DNA from: Chinchilla lanigera | Lineage: Eukaryota > Chordata > Mammalia > Rodentia > Chinchillidae | Assembly: GCF_000276665.1 (NCBI RefSeq) | Contig: NW_004955427.1 | Coordinates: forward strand, 4,445,152-4,509,151 | Direction of reading: 5' to 3' | DNA: 64,000 bases | Shown: piece after piece, positions 36,256 to 48,494 of the stretch | Position numbering within the stretch: position 1 is the stretch's first letter | How the letters are laid out: each line of letters begins with the position of its first letter | Position numbers and translations under genes: made by a program | The notes under the pieces: model-generated | Seen by the model: only the letters and a program-made list of their open reading frames with translations | What the model was told of the DNA's origin: nothing | Database searches by the model: none

Positions 36256-36499
36256 AACAAAAGAAAGATAAAGAACCTTGCTCTAAGTCAAATCTGAACT
36301 AAATTGCTTAAAACGAGAGACGGAAGAAAAGTCTCAGAAGCAGTTTGAGGGAAGGAATTGAACAGAGGGACAACAACTAGCGTGACGCCCAGTGAGCAGA
36401 GCTTGGAGCACCTCGAAGCTTCGGGGGTAAAACCTTTCAAAGCAGACTTTACACGCGGGAAAATGCCTTTCACCTAAAAGGAAAAATAGAAACATTTTA
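36256..36499. other. Intergenic sequence
   Basis: No gene or confident repeat. Possibly the start of the L1 remnant that follows. Confidence 0.4.
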
Positions 36500-37159
36500 A
36501 GACGTGAAAATGAAAAGCATTACCATAACACCCACACTGCAAAGACAATTCAAAGGCTGTTCTTCAAGCAGCAAGAAAAAGACACGAGATGGAAAAATGG
36601 ATCTGCATAAAATAATGATGAGAACCAGATGTTTTAACCCCACCAGTGAATATATAAGGTTTATTCCTTATTGTATAAATATTAACAACTTTTCCCAAAT
36701 ATTTCAGTAATCAAGAGAAAGGAAAAGGAAATCAGAAAACATCACAAATACAAGTAAAAGATGAAAAAACTGGCAGAGAGAAAACACTACTGTATGAATA
36801 TTCTATTAAATGAAAATGATTGAAATAAGAGAAAACACAGATTGACAGAGCAGGTGAAATAGAAGCAGGACCAAATTTGGGGCCACATACAAGACCTACA
36901 ATCTAACATGAGCATGTAGGTGGAGGAAAGTGAATAACTGGGAAATCACCTATCATCAAAATATTAAGTAAAGCAAAGCAGGAATGTCTATGCTATTACT
37001 AGGTTAAACTTCAGAGCAAAGCATTTAGTACAGATAAGGAGGATCATTACAAAACGAAGCCTCCATGAGAAAGAAAAAATAGCAATTATAATTGTTTCTC
37101 AACCTAGCAGTTTTTATACTCGTCAAGGTTTGGATCGTAAGTGTCCTTCAAGGCTGCTA
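36500..37159 (+). mobile_element. Old L1 remnant, 5' part (ORF2 endonuclease region)
   Basis: 'ggaatgtctatgctattact' and 'ggatcattacaaaac', then 'agcaattataattgttt', follow the sense order of the part of L1 ORF2 encoding the apurinic endonuclease (region of the SDK...DKEGHY and TIVNIYAP motifs). No open frame is left. Continues beyond the LTR at 37160-37445. Confidence 0.6.
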
Positions 37160-37445
37160 TATTCAGCTTGCGTGCCGCCGCTTGGGTGGCTGTGGACCCT
37201 TCCCGAGGTCAGGCATCCTGGAAGGAAGTCAGGTCACTGGTGGCAGCCGCAGGAGGGGATCACCAGAAAGTAACACTTTCTCCATGTGCTTCCTTTCATA
37301 CTTTATCATGATGCCACAGGCCTAAAGCATGGCGCAAATGACCACAGACTGGAACTTCTGAAAGTGTCACCTCAGTACACCTTGCATTCTTATAAATTGC
37401 TCATTTCCGCCTTTGTTGCAGTGATGGAAGGCGAATACAATAATT
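37160..37445 (+). mobile_element. LTR-like insertion inside L1
   Basis: A GC-richer island ('tgcgtgccgccgcttgggtg', 'tggcagccgcaggagggg') ending in 'ataaattgctcatttccgcc' and 'tttgttgcagtgatggaagg', similar to MaLR 3' ends. It splits an L1 endonuclease region that resumes at about 37480. Boundaries are approximate. Confidence 0.5.
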
Positions 37446-38330
37446 GTCAAAATAACAGAACTTCAAAATGTACTGAATGAGTCAAAAAGAAATTGGAAGT
37501 AAGATAAAATACAATTATCCTGAAAATTTCAACATCCCTCTTGCAGTAATTGACAAGACAAACAGAATGTTAGCAAGAAAAAATAAGAACTCAACAACAT
37601 CAATAACAAAGAACAGGTACTGTGTATTTATAGAGCACCCAAAGAACAGCAGCAGAATACAAATTCACTTCCAGTATCCAGAGAAAACAGGCAAAGACCA
37701 CATTCTGATCAACAACAGGAAAATCTGTACAAATTTAGAACAGTTGAAGTTATTCTAAAAGAGACCTCTGATTAAACTAGAAGCAAATTAAAAACCAGTA
37801 AGAGAAGTACAGAATAATCTATTCTACTTGAAAATTAAAAAATTTCTAAGCAATACATTGATAAAGATTTAAATCTTGCAAAGTATTTTCCCTGACAACA
37901 ATGAATTAAAACACAAATCAATAACAAACAGAGTTCTGTAGAGCGGCCTCAACTATATGAAATTGAAATGACCCAGTTCTAAATAAGACAGGTGAAAAAA
38001 TGAATCAAAGGAAACTCAAGACAGGCTTGCAACCACAGAAAATTAAAACACAGCACAGTAAATTTTTGTGATGTCAAGCAGTAAGCAATAATTCATAACA
38101 TTCAATGTTTATATTAGAGGAGAAGAAATGTTTCAAAAACAGTTCTGCAATAACTTTCTGTAGAAAAAGCAAATGAGTAAAGGTACAATAAGACCCAATA
38201 TCAGTAGAAGAAAAAGTTTTTAAAAGACCAGGTATTAGTAAAATAGGAAAAAACTAACAAAAAAATAATAAAACCACCTCAGGTATTATTATTTTTATAT
38301 TATCTTAATGGATAAACAAAAACTTAACAA
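37446..38330 (+). mobile_element. Old L1 remnant, 3' part (endonuclease to linker)
   Basis: 'catccctcttgcagtaattg', 'gcagcagaatacaaattcac', 'agaccacattctgatcaaca', 'gacaacaatgaattaaaaca' and 'tatattagaggagaagaaat' are in correct sense order for the end of the L1 endonuclease domain and the following linker. In translation a damaged TAEY...IDHI...SDHN series can be followed. Dead. Confidence 0.8.
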
Positions 38331-38442
38331 TGTACATGTTAACAGAAAACTATTTATTAACAGAATATGTAATGTTTTATATGTGTATATAATGCATAAT
38401 GTTTAAACCAAGTTAAACATGTTTATATCTTTAAATATTTAT

Positions 38443-38494
38443 CTTTGTTTTGGTACTGCAAAGGGAACTCAGGTCCTCATGCTAGCCAGGCAGG
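38443..38494 (-). mobile_element. Truncated ID SINE with 11-bp TSD
   Basis: Only the B-box half is present ('ggaactcaggtcctcatgct', 'agccaggcagg'). An 11-bp TSD 'taaatatttat' lies at 38432-38442 and 38495-38505. The A-box end is missing, so this is a 5'-truncated retroposition. Confidence 0.85.
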
Positions 38495-38550
38495 TAAATA
38501 TTTATTACTTTTTATCATGCAAATTTTCAAAATCTTTACTTCAGGTTTTT

Positions 38551-38662
38551 TTTTTTTTTTTTTTTTTTGGGTTTTGGGTTTTTCTCCGGTACCGGGAACC
38601 GAACTCATGACCTTGCACCTGCCAGGCAGGCGCTTTTGCCACTGAGCTAAATCCCCAGCCCC
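38551..38662 (-). mobile_element. Young ID SINE with 14-bp TSD
   Basis: A T tail, then 'ggtaccgggaaccgaactca', 'tgccaggcaggcgcttttgc' and 'gagctaaatccccagccc'. TSD 'tacttcaggttttt' at 38537-38550 and 38663-38676. Nearly the reverse complement of the copy at 36122-36236. Confidence 0.97.
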
Positions 38663-38730
38663 TACTTCAGGTTTTTGAAGTGCACATTATTATCACTAAT
38701 CATGCTATACACAATGGTGAGCCAAATCTC

Positions 38731-39000
38731 TTTTTTATTAGTATGCGTTTGTGGTATACAATATTTACACTCCTTGTGTGGAGTGTGTACATAGCAAATG
38801 CACAGCACATCTTACTTTGTCCATTCCCTTCCACTCCCCTCCCAAACCATCTCTTAACCCCCTTCCCATCTGAGGAAGGTCAGTCTCCTTAACTGCTATC
38901 ACCTTTTGTTTTACTCCTTGTTCATAATGTTGGTTTCCCTTAAGGAAACCGTGCACCTTCTTAGTACCATTTGGTGTAGGCACTGACTTCCGTATAGCTG
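38731..39000 (-). mobile_element. L1 LINE 3' end, antisense
   Basis: Begins with a T run and 'attagtatgcgtttgtggta', a variant of the reverse-complemented L1 terminus. Shares the 'cacagcacatctta' block with the fragments at 13630 and 44995. Confidence 0.6.
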
Positions 39001-40137
39001 TGAAAATTCTAGGTGACTTTTTCTTCCAGTAGAAGTCTGTCTTATCTTCATTGAAAGTCTTCGATCACTAATCACCTTAACAGATATAATACTGCAAATG
39101 CTTAAAATATTTTGAGAGTTTTATAACGAGGCAGAGAAGAATGTAGTAAACACATGCTGTTGCAAAAGTGGTGTCAGTTACACTTTGATGCCTGGTGCCT
39201 GACTCAGGGTTGCCACAAAATTTCATTTTTTAAAAACATGGTATCTGTAAAACACAACTGACATGCAACACAAATATGTTTAAACCTGGTAAATTTTTAT
39301 CATGTGTCTTTTATTTTTACCCTCTTTTATTAGTCAATTTTCCTGCTTGAGTTTCTGTTTTTTGTTTTTTTTTTTTTCCTTTTCTTTGTTCCCAGTTGTG
39401 GTTTATTTCTCATTAATTGGGAAAACTCTCATCTCAGCAAATATTTAGTATGCATCATGCTCTTTTTCTTATCCTCTAATTGAAATTTCAAAGAAAATAG
39501 GTCATTACATATTGCACCACACCTTTTTGTTGCTGTTTTAAAATACTTTTATGTTTTCCACTCTTTGTAAAACTTTCACTAGTACATATTTACAGCAGAT
39601 AATGATTGCACTCACTGCAGAGGGTTGGCACATGTACATGACATATTTCAGTTTCCTAACATTTTCCTTTTCTTTTCATGTTTCATCTTGAATAATTTCT
39701 GTTGCCTGATCTCTATTTTCACATTGCTTTTCTCAACTGTATCCATTCAGTTTATCATGAAAATAAAAATACGCTTAGTTTGTTTCCATTTGTCTCGTTC
39801 ACGCAGTCTTTCAGGTAATGCACCTTTCTGTGCAAAAGCTGTATTTGACTCAAGGAGAAAATAATGTGGACAAGTAGAAATGATCGCTGTTTACTTGGGC
39901 ATCTTAGTTAGATAGGCAAAAGACATAAGCAAAAAGTAATGCATTTTGATAGATATTATAAAACCAAATACATATAAGTATTAAACATGGAAATAAAGTA
40001 TTCTTGGTTTCAGTGGATTATTCACTGTGGAAAATTGAGCAAAGTACTGTGTGCATTATGGATTACTTCCCCACTGACCATATTTTTAAATTGTGAAAAC
40101 CACACAATATTGGTAACCATGCTGCACTTCCTCAGGA
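39001..40137. other. Intergenic AT-rich sequence
   Basis: No gene or confident repeat seen. Confidence 0.5.
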
Positions 40138-40147
40138 GATAAGTCTT

Positions 40148-40253
40148 TTGGTTTTTTCAATTTTTGGTTTTTTCGTTCTGTACTGGGGATTGAACTCACG
40201 ACCTTGCACTTGCTGGGCAGGCACTGTGCCGCTGAGCTAAATCCCCAGCCACG
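40148..40253 (-). mobile_element. ID SINE with 10-bp TSD
   Basis: 'ggggattgaactcacgacct' and 'ctgagctaaatccccagcc'. TSD 'gataagtctt' at 40138-40147 and 40254-40263. The T tail is interrupted by G residues. Confidence 0.95.
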
Positions 40254-40263
40254 GATAAGTCTT

Positions 40264-41148
40264 AACTGAAATTTAATTTGTAATTTCTAAATTTTGGTCA
40301 AGGTCAATCACAATGTCATGGAGTCAGTGATATAAAATATATAAGTTGCAAATATGTAAAAGAAAGTACTGTGATCTGAAATACAGCCATATGTAGAAGT
40401 CCATTGTTAATTTTTTCCAATAATTTAGAAATTATATCCTAAAATGTTCCATTTAAAGAAAAGGAAATTGAGAAATAATTTCCTTTCTAGCCTGGAAATG
40501 AAAAATTCTTCCTTTAATGTATAAGGAATACATGACAAGCCTTGGTACCAGCATAAGAACAACTTCATACTACTTTAAGAAAGAATGAATTCTCATTGAA
40601 GTACAGAGTTTCTTTCTGCATATTCAAATAATTACTAAGTACAGGGAAGTTTCCTTTTTCACTGCACTGTTGAAGACACAACTGTAGGTTCTAAGGACAG
40701 AAATAAAACAGGATATTGAGCTAAAAGTAAAACAATCCCTAAGGGGCAGAGCTGAAGTGTTTTAAATAAATTGGTTGGTCAGAAAAGACATCCCAGAGAA
40801 GATGACATTTGAATGTTATTTAAGCAGAGACTGGAATGATGATCAAAAGCAGCTTGCTGGGGGAAGATTTTCCCAGGTACGTGCAGTAACATCTATAAGG
40901 TATCTGAACATGCTTGTGTTTAACCCTCTTAATTGACGCCAAAAAGCATAATTTAGCTCTGATGTAGAAAATGCAAAAGTGGCACACAGTAAGCTGCAGA
41001 AGTTGTTAAGGAACAAATTATGTAGAGACTAGTGGTGTGTTCTAAAGACTTTCAAGATCATTCTAAATGCTGGCAGAAATTATTGGACATTTTTGAAAAT
41101 TAATTTATTTTTATAATTGTTATTTTGAAATAAGCATCTCATTAATTT
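40264..41148. other. Intergenic AT-rich sequence
   Basis: No gene. 40700-40880 ('gagaagatgacatttgaatg') recalls an old mammalian interspersed repeat that I cannot name with confidence. Confidence 0.45.
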
Positions 41149-41226
41149 GTCCTGGCTGGTCTTGAACTCCTGAGAGCAACTGGTTCTCATGCCTCAGACT
41201 ACAGGAATGATCATCACACCTGACTA
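41149..41226 (-). mobile_element. Fragment of 7SL-derived SINE
   Basis: 'ctggctggtcttgaactcct', 'catgcctcagactacagga' and 'atcacacctgac' are antisense B1/Alu landmarks. Partial and diverged. Confidence 0.8.
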
Positions 41227-43315
41227 GAAATGAATGTATTGTTAATGTATACAAAAAATGTTATACACATTAAAATGGTATCTTGCTATACATCTATACA
41301 TGTTCATATAGTGTATTGTTCAAATTCATGTAACATGTCTATTTTCTCAGTCATTACTACGTGCCATGGTTTTGAGCACAGAAATGAGATGCTCAGAATT
41401 AGAATTTGATCAACATAGTCCTGGCAAACTCGTAGTTAAGGCCAGAAATTTTGTGTGAATTGAGGAATTTAAAACATATATATGATTAGGACCCTGTCTG
41501 CAGGTAGTTGAGTTTATTGGTCTTTGAATTTTCTTCAAGTAGCTTTTAGAATCTATGAACAATGTAAAAATACTGAGATATTCATTTACATCCTGCCAAT
41601 GTATTTGGTTTCCAGATAAGGTCTGGGAGTCATGATCTTTCACATAACAAATATGTTTTAGGCTGCTTGACAGCAATAATTTCCCTCTCTCACTGCTACT
41701 ACTAAATTTCTGGAAACTTCCAATGCTGTTGTTTTTATGGAAGTCTATCATTACAAATTTAGAGGTCACAAATCAAAAAGGTTTGTCCAAATCACTTTCA
41801 AACTATAATTTTGGAAATTATTGTTGAATATTTAATAAGATGAATAAGATAAATTCTAATGGTTTACCATTTTACTTCTGGTTTATAATCCACTGAATTG
41901 GTTAGAAAAAACTAATGGCATTTTTAATAGATTGCATAGTTTTCCCCATTCTGATCTTTCTACTTAAATGCTATGAAAAATATGCTTTTCTTCTTTGTTT
42001 TTTGCTCTAAAAATATTTACAGATGACTAGAATTGTTTATGAAAAATTTCAGCAACAAAATACAAATGAGACCCAACCTGTATCAGTGTACTTCTTTTGT
42101 TGTTTCTACTTCAGAGACTTGCTGCCCCACAAGAATTTAGAATCCTCTGCAAAGTACAGATACAATTTAAATTACATTTCTGCTTGTTTTTGTGTTTTAA
42201 TAATCAAGAAAGAGAATGAAAAAAGAGGAAGAAAATCTTGAAGAAAATAATGGATGTTTTCCCTGGAGCTACAGAATAGCTAATATAGTGGGATGAGCAC
42301 ATGATATTCATCATTTTCTTCCATTTGTAACTTTCCATATAGCACAATATTTATGCAACTTCTAAAGCAGTAGAGGTTTAAAAGAAAAACAGCAAACATA
42401 GTTTTACTTTCTTTCTTGTCACATACCATTGATAGTTTACACTGTAATTTAGCTCTCAGCAATAACTGTTTAGAAAAATGTATTTGTTTTCTAAGGGTTA
42501 AACAAAAATAAGGTAAACACACCATGTATTTCTGAAACTACTGTTCGTAAAGGTAGAAAGCTGTTCCAAAGCCAGCAATAGTATCCATTCGAATTTAGCA
42601 TAGGTCAGCTTTGAAAATCTACGACTCATTCACAACGTCTCCAATGTCCATGTGTCCAGAACACTTGTCTCCACCTTGTCTCTTTTTCTATTTCACTAAG
42701 GGTCATACTTGTACCCCAGGCTGATGGGTATCCCAGTTTCACAATTCCTTTCATATTTTCCCTCCCAGACATTTTTATTCTTATAAAAACTCCTTGTATG
42801 TTTAATTCTACTTAATATCCACATAAATAATAGCTAGGTCAAAGCAATAGATTAATATTTCAATATAATTTCACATTAAGAGGTCTGTGAACAAAAGCAA
42901 ATTCAAGATTATCATCATTTAACAAAGCAAAAACTGGAGACTTCATGGCATTCTGGGTTACATGTGATACAGCAGTGGCAGTTTATTGTTGAAAAGAAAA
43001 TCTACATTTTCTTCAGCCATTGATTCTTACTTGGCATAATATAATACAAAAAGGATTACATTAGACACAAGTCTAACATTGAATTAAAAATGGATCAATA
43101 AATTCACTCACCCTATTTCCTTCACATCATAAGGACTAGTCCAGAGAAATCAGATCAATGAAACAGAGTAATAATTATTATACAAAAAAGAGAATTTTAA
43201 AAAGAATGTGTTATTTTCTGTATGACATTAAATCTATATTTTTCCTGTCAGTTTCTTCCCATTTCCAGTAATTTGAATCACCTTAATTTAGTAATGGGAT
43301 GATTATCTCAGTTCT
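41227..43315. other. Intergenic AT-rich sequence
   Basis: About 2 kb without a recognised gene or repeat. A 119-codon minus-strand frame at 41410-41769 matches no family I know and is judged a chance frame. Confidence 0.5.
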
Positions 43316-43695
43316 TTTTCTGCTTTTAAAACACAATACCACAGAGTAGAAATATACAAAGAAACTAAGTTTATTTCTCAATGTTCTGAAGACTGGGAAG
43401 TTCAAGTTCAAAATTTCCTGTGTGATAAGAGTTTTTCTGCTGCACCAAAATATGGTGAAAGGCGTTCAATGGGCAAGAGCATGTGACAGAGGGAGGAGGG
43501 TGTGAGTCAGGGAGCACAAACATATACAAAGCCACTCTCATGAGGAGTCACTCACCCCTGTGTGAATGACATGAGTCCACTCCTGGGGACAGTGCTCCCC
43601 GTACCTAATCACCTCTTAATGTCCACCTTTTCCTACTACTACAGTTAAATTTCAACAGGAGCTGTGGAAGAGACAGAGCATGCCAATGACAACTC
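43316..43695 (-). mobile_element. ERVL-MaLR-type LTR, antisense
   Basis: 'gaaactaagtttatttctca', 'atgttctgaagactgggaag', 'tacctaatcacctcttaatg' and 'ttaaatttcaacaggag' follow the antisense order of MLT1/MST-like LTRs. Confidence 0.75.
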
Positions 43696-44929
43696 TTAAC
43701 AATGAACTCTCTGATTTACTTCATTAAGACTGTGAGCCTGTCACGGCTGCTGTTATAATCTATAGAGTGGCCTTAGGGAGCCTCACAATGCACTAAGGTC
43801 ACATAGGGTTTAGAAGGATTAGCAAGAACCTCCATGAAGGACAAGGAGAGAACATCATGCAAGTACTGTACATATGTGTATGCATATCTTACATATCCCA
43901 AATATACTGTAAATGGAAGACGGATGCTTTCAAATGTACATTGAAAATATTCTTTTATTTGATCATCTCTGAGAGGACAAATGCTCAAAGAGATTAAGTG
44001 TGGCTTCATTAGATCACGAGTTTAATTAGGCAGGGTCGTGATAATAATGGTATCTTTGAAGTATCTTTGTTATTGTTATATTAACCTATCAATCACATTT
44101 GAAATGCAGGCAAGCACATTTCAGGTCCTCAACCAACGGTCATTGTTATCGTTAGTGGGAATATTCCTTTTCCCTACTTTCTATTATAAAATATCACTCT
44201 CATTTAGAGATTATCACACCCAAATGAAATCTGTGTAATTGCCTTGTGTAGGGAGTGGCTGAAGCTGGAAATTTGTCATGTCTGGGGAAAAGGCAAGGGC
44301 AAAGTACCCTAAAGCAATCAAGCTACCTCAGTCCTGAGAGAAACACCTTGCCTGAGACAGTTCCAGTCATTAGTCACTAGGCAAACCTGTGTCTCATGAT
44401 ACTAACTTTGTCAAATGTATAAATAAAGTCCCCTACAGTGGTTGTGCAGTTCCTCTTCTCATCAGGAGAGGAGGCTCCACCTGACCTCAGCTTTGTCTCT
44501 TGTATATATTTCTTCATCCCCTTGCCAGTTTTCCCTGGATCACCAAGAGCCTGAGTCACAGGAGTTTTGGACAAAAATGTGCAGGTTTTCACAATTACTT
44601 CTTCAAATGAAAATAGTTTTATGGGTGCAGTTTCTTCTGATATACATATGTGTGTATTAAATTATATTCCTATAAAAATACAAAATATTATTATTATTAG
44701 CTATAAATACCATTGATTTATGTTATTCTTCAGTGTCAAAGATACCTTACCCAGAGTAAATAAAGGGTAAGGATAGTTATCTAGGTTGTACATCCACCGC
44801 TGGGAAAAGACGTGAAGATTTGAACTGGTTTGTTTCGTGCTAGTATGGAGAAAAGTACATATTATGCATCTCCTAGAAGATGTAATAATATGATTCAATA
44901 AAACTGAGACTTTCTTCTTTTCTAAGTAT
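43696..44929. other. Intergenic sequence
   Basis: No gene or confident repeat seen. Confidence 0.5.
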
Positions 44930-45200
44930 TCTTATTAGTACATGTTTGCTGTACATAATGACTAGGTTCATTATGCAGAATTGGTACATATACATAGCAC
45001 ATCTTAATTCTTATTACTTTTTCTTCTCTCCCTCCATCCCTGGATTTCTCTTCCCATTTACAAAAGAGCTTTCTCCCTGTTTTCTGTTATCTATCTTTTA
45101 TTTATACATTAGATTTTTCCTGTAAGAGAAATCACATGATATTTAAGCTTGTGTGTCCGATTTATTTCACTTAACACAGCTTCAGGGATTATAAAACTAC
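44930..45200 (-). mobile_element. L1 LINE 3' end, antisense
   Basis: 'tattagtacatgtttgct' is the exact reverse complement of the L1 terminus at 9402. 'acatagcacatcttaatt' and 'tccgatttatttcactta' continue the antisense 3' UTR and the last ORF2 codons (SEI-like end). Confidence 0.8.
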
Positions 45201-47606
45201 TTTTAAAATTAAATAACAATTTTTAATATATCCTCTGGTAAAAGTTACTTTAATTGTAAGACTGAAGAATGTTGAATGTTTCAGCGAATTTATTTAGAAG
45301 CAATGTAGCAATTAGAAGCAATTGACCATTTTATATTTGTGCCCAGGGATGTTACTGACTAAGAAAAACAACAGGGTTGATGGAAAAGTGTACACATCTC
45401 TCTAAGTTTGCATTAGTTTCTTTACTTAGTTTGCGTTTTGACCACAGTGTGACTATCAGCCTTCGAGATGTAATTAAGTTTCTCTGAGACAGAAACTGCG
45501 TGTGTTGTTTGGTTGCTAACTTTCACGCTGCACACTCCACCCAGCTCAGCGGCGGGCCTCTGACGAGTACATTGTGATGGTTACTGACATGGTGAGTGAG
45601 ACGTTCTCAGCACTATGCCGAGTGCTGCTTGTGAGAAAGCTGGAAGACCTGGGACTGCAGCAAGAGACAGAGCAGAGGATGAGCGGGACAAAGTCACAAG
45701 AAAGAATCTAAAAATGGGGGAAGGGAGGAGAAACCAGCCCACAAGCTCTCCACTGTGAACAAAGATATCCTGCATCAGGCGGTGTTTGCACTATTTAGCA
45801 GCATGAGTAAAATTCTGCCCTTGAAATGGGATTGAGGCTTTCTGCCAGTGTCTTCTATTCCCTATCAAGTTTTCCTTGTTTCCGAGGTCTGTGGACACTT
45901 AGTACTATCCCATACCAGAATTACGTCATCTGCTTTCTTCTGATTAGCAAGAAGAAAATGGCTACAATTTTACTCTTAAGTGTATAATGCTGGGAAGATT
46001 CTTGCTGTAAGGACCACTGTTTCTTAATGCTTCAGTTTATTTCCCGTTTTCTCCACCCATCTTTTTAACACGGAAATGTGTGCTATAAGATGCTAAAGAC
46101 TATATTTGTGGATATGAATCACTAGAATGTGACCACAAGAGTGGAACTAACCGTTTGTGGGTTTAGACAATAACTTTTCTTAGCATACTTTATGTGACTA
46201 GTCGTCTCTGGGGAAAATAAAAAGTACCTACAATTCTATAGTGGTCTTCCTTCCTCTGAATTCAGACACTTTAAATTAAGTTTGTTAGTAAACAGCGAGT
46301 TTTGTCCTCAATATTCTATTCCATCAGCTTTCTAGGAGAGAAATCACTTGACAAAGTGTAGTGCCCCAGAAGGGAAAAAATGGGGATCTGTTCACTGGTA
46401 ACGTTAGCTGATCCCCTCCTGCAGGCTGGTTCTTACTTTCCCGTCTGCAACACTTTGGAGCTATAATAACTGTCTTCTATGGCATCTTTGAGTTTTTAAA
46501 TTCTGTGATTATTGAATGCTACTTCTTGCTCTTGTTCTCTCAGAATGTGGGTCTTCACTAGGTGGGAGTATAAAGAGCAAACAGAAGCATTTCATTGTGA
46601 CAACAGTATTGAGCAGAAAACTTGTTAGTACTTTTTAATCAAATGCTGCAAGATGACACACAGATCAATTAAAATTTCTATCTTCATCTATAAAATATGC
46701 ATACTATCAATTTGGAGCATTCTCGCTACAACCAAAATAAGAAGCTTTATGAAAAAAATTCTATAAATACTAAGACTAGAAGAATTGGAAGCTATGGGTA
46801 ACTAATTAAATAAAGAATTTCAATATAACTTAAATCCCAAATTTGAATTCAACTTGCTATTATCTGTGTATTCCTCTAACTACCGAAAATTATAATTCAC
46901 ATCAACAAACACATATATTCCCCAAGGTATTTTACCTTTCTTTGAATGTGGAATGTGTTGTGCCTGTGTGACCTTATTTTTTTTTTTTAAACACAGAGAC
47001 TTTTTAAACTATCCTTTTGTATATCAGACCTAAAAATTATGATTTCCTGCATAAGGCTTGCTATTGCTCAGCTCCAAGTGTTCTCATTACTGTTTTATCT
47101 CTAACTTCCCTTTGCTTGGTTTAATCTTGTAGTTGGACATTTAGGAATTATATTTAGTTTTCAGTGAGACACCTACCTTTGCCTTGATGCCATTAATCAT
47201 TATTCCAGGTAATGGTGCTATTTGCCTGTTTGGATTCTAACAGCTTTTACAGAATGCATTCCTCCATAATCTGTCGACATACTTTCAATTACATCAGTTA
47301 GATATTTTGAACGTATTTAACACCCAACTTCAAAGAAAGAAGGTAGGGAAGGTGTGAAATGATAGAAGCCAATGTAATTGAGATGATAATGATGGGAGAT
47401 GCAATTACGCTTCTGGAGAAATGTTAGTAATTAATGTGAAGTTTCCAGACTCAGAGAGTTTTGACTACTAAACTAAGCATTTTCATCTTACTGTTACTAT
47501 CTTACTTTCCAAGTATATATTCTAAGAAAAATATCCATTATTTTTGGTAAATATGCAACCATTTCTCCTTCCGCTAGTATTAGAATCTTCTATTTTATCT
47601 ACAGTT
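45201..47606. other. Repeat-poor intergenic sequence
   Basis: About 2.4 kb with no transposon signature I can name and no gene. 45420-45700 is GC-richer with some CpGs. Confidence 0.5.
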
Positions 47607-47619
47607 TACAGAGCTCTTT

Positions 47620-47707
47620 CATATTTTTTTTTCCAGTACTGGGAATTGAACTCATGACCTCGTGCTTGCCAGGCAGGCACTGTTCCGCTGAGCTAACTCC
47701 CCAGCCC
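47620..47707 (-). mobile_element. ID SINE with 13-bp TSD
   Basis: 'gggaattgaactcatgacct', 'gtgcttgccaggcaggcact' and 'ctgagctaactccccagcc'. A TSD of 13 bp with one mismatch lies at 47607-47619 and 47708-47720. Confidence 0.96.
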
Positions 47708-47992
47708 TACAGAGTTCTTTTGGACCTGACTTGAATCTACAGAACTGAGTATAAAATTCAGTCGTTATAAATTAAGTTTCAGCTCCTGTCCACAGAAGGT
47801 AGTTTATTTATGGACATGACTATGGGCAAGTTATTCAGGGATGACTCCCCACAATTCAAGTACATATGTTCAAACAAAAAAGAAGGAAATTTTTTTTCTC
47901 TCACTTAAGCATTTTGAACATATGAAAGCATGAAGAGTTCATATTGTAATAACCTGCATGGGAAAAAAACGTTTTTAAACACAAAAATATGT
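47708..47992. other. Intergenic AT-rich sequence
   Basis: No gene or repeat seen apart from the TSD of the preceding SINE. Confidence 0.5.
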
Positions 47993-48490
47993 TTTCTTAA
48001 TGATAGCCATTCTTTCTGGAGTGAGACGGAGTCTTAGCATTGTTTTAATTTGCATCTCTTGAATGACAAGTGATATTGAACATTTTTTCATATATTTATT
48101 TGCCATTTGTAATTCTTCTTCTAGAAGGTATGTATTCATCTCAGATGCCAAATTTTGGATTGGGTCTTTGAATTTGGAATGTCTGATTTTTTTCGGTTCT
48201 TTATATGTTCTAGGTATTAATTCTTTGTCTGAAGAACAGCTGGCACAAATTTTTCCCGCTCCGTGGGTTGTCTTTTCACCCGGTGATATCTTTTGCTGTG
48301 CAAAATTTTTTAATAAGATGAGATCCAAGTTATTGAATCTTTGTGATAGTTCCTGTACAATTGGGGTTTTGTTCAAAAAGTCTTTGCCTACATCTATATC
48401 TTCCATAATTCTACATCTTCTATCTTCCAGGAGATTTAGTGTTTCTCCTTTAATATTTAGCTCTTTGATCCATTTTGATAAGCTGGTGGG
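47993..48490 (-). mobile_element. L1 ORF2 C-terminal segment, inverted (5' part of twin-primed L1)
   Basis: On the minus strand this encodes, almost without interruption, about 160 residues of L1 ORF2 protein downstream of the reverse transcriptase. It starts at KWIKELNIK, passes through GKDFLNKTP and the MKKCSISLVIQEMQIK block, and ends at RMAIIKKT, all characteristic of rodent and primate L1. The next residues of ORF2 follow at once in the opposite orientation at 48500. The frame is far better preserved than in the other L1 pieces here. Confidence 0.92.
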
Positions 48491-48494
48491 GCTA

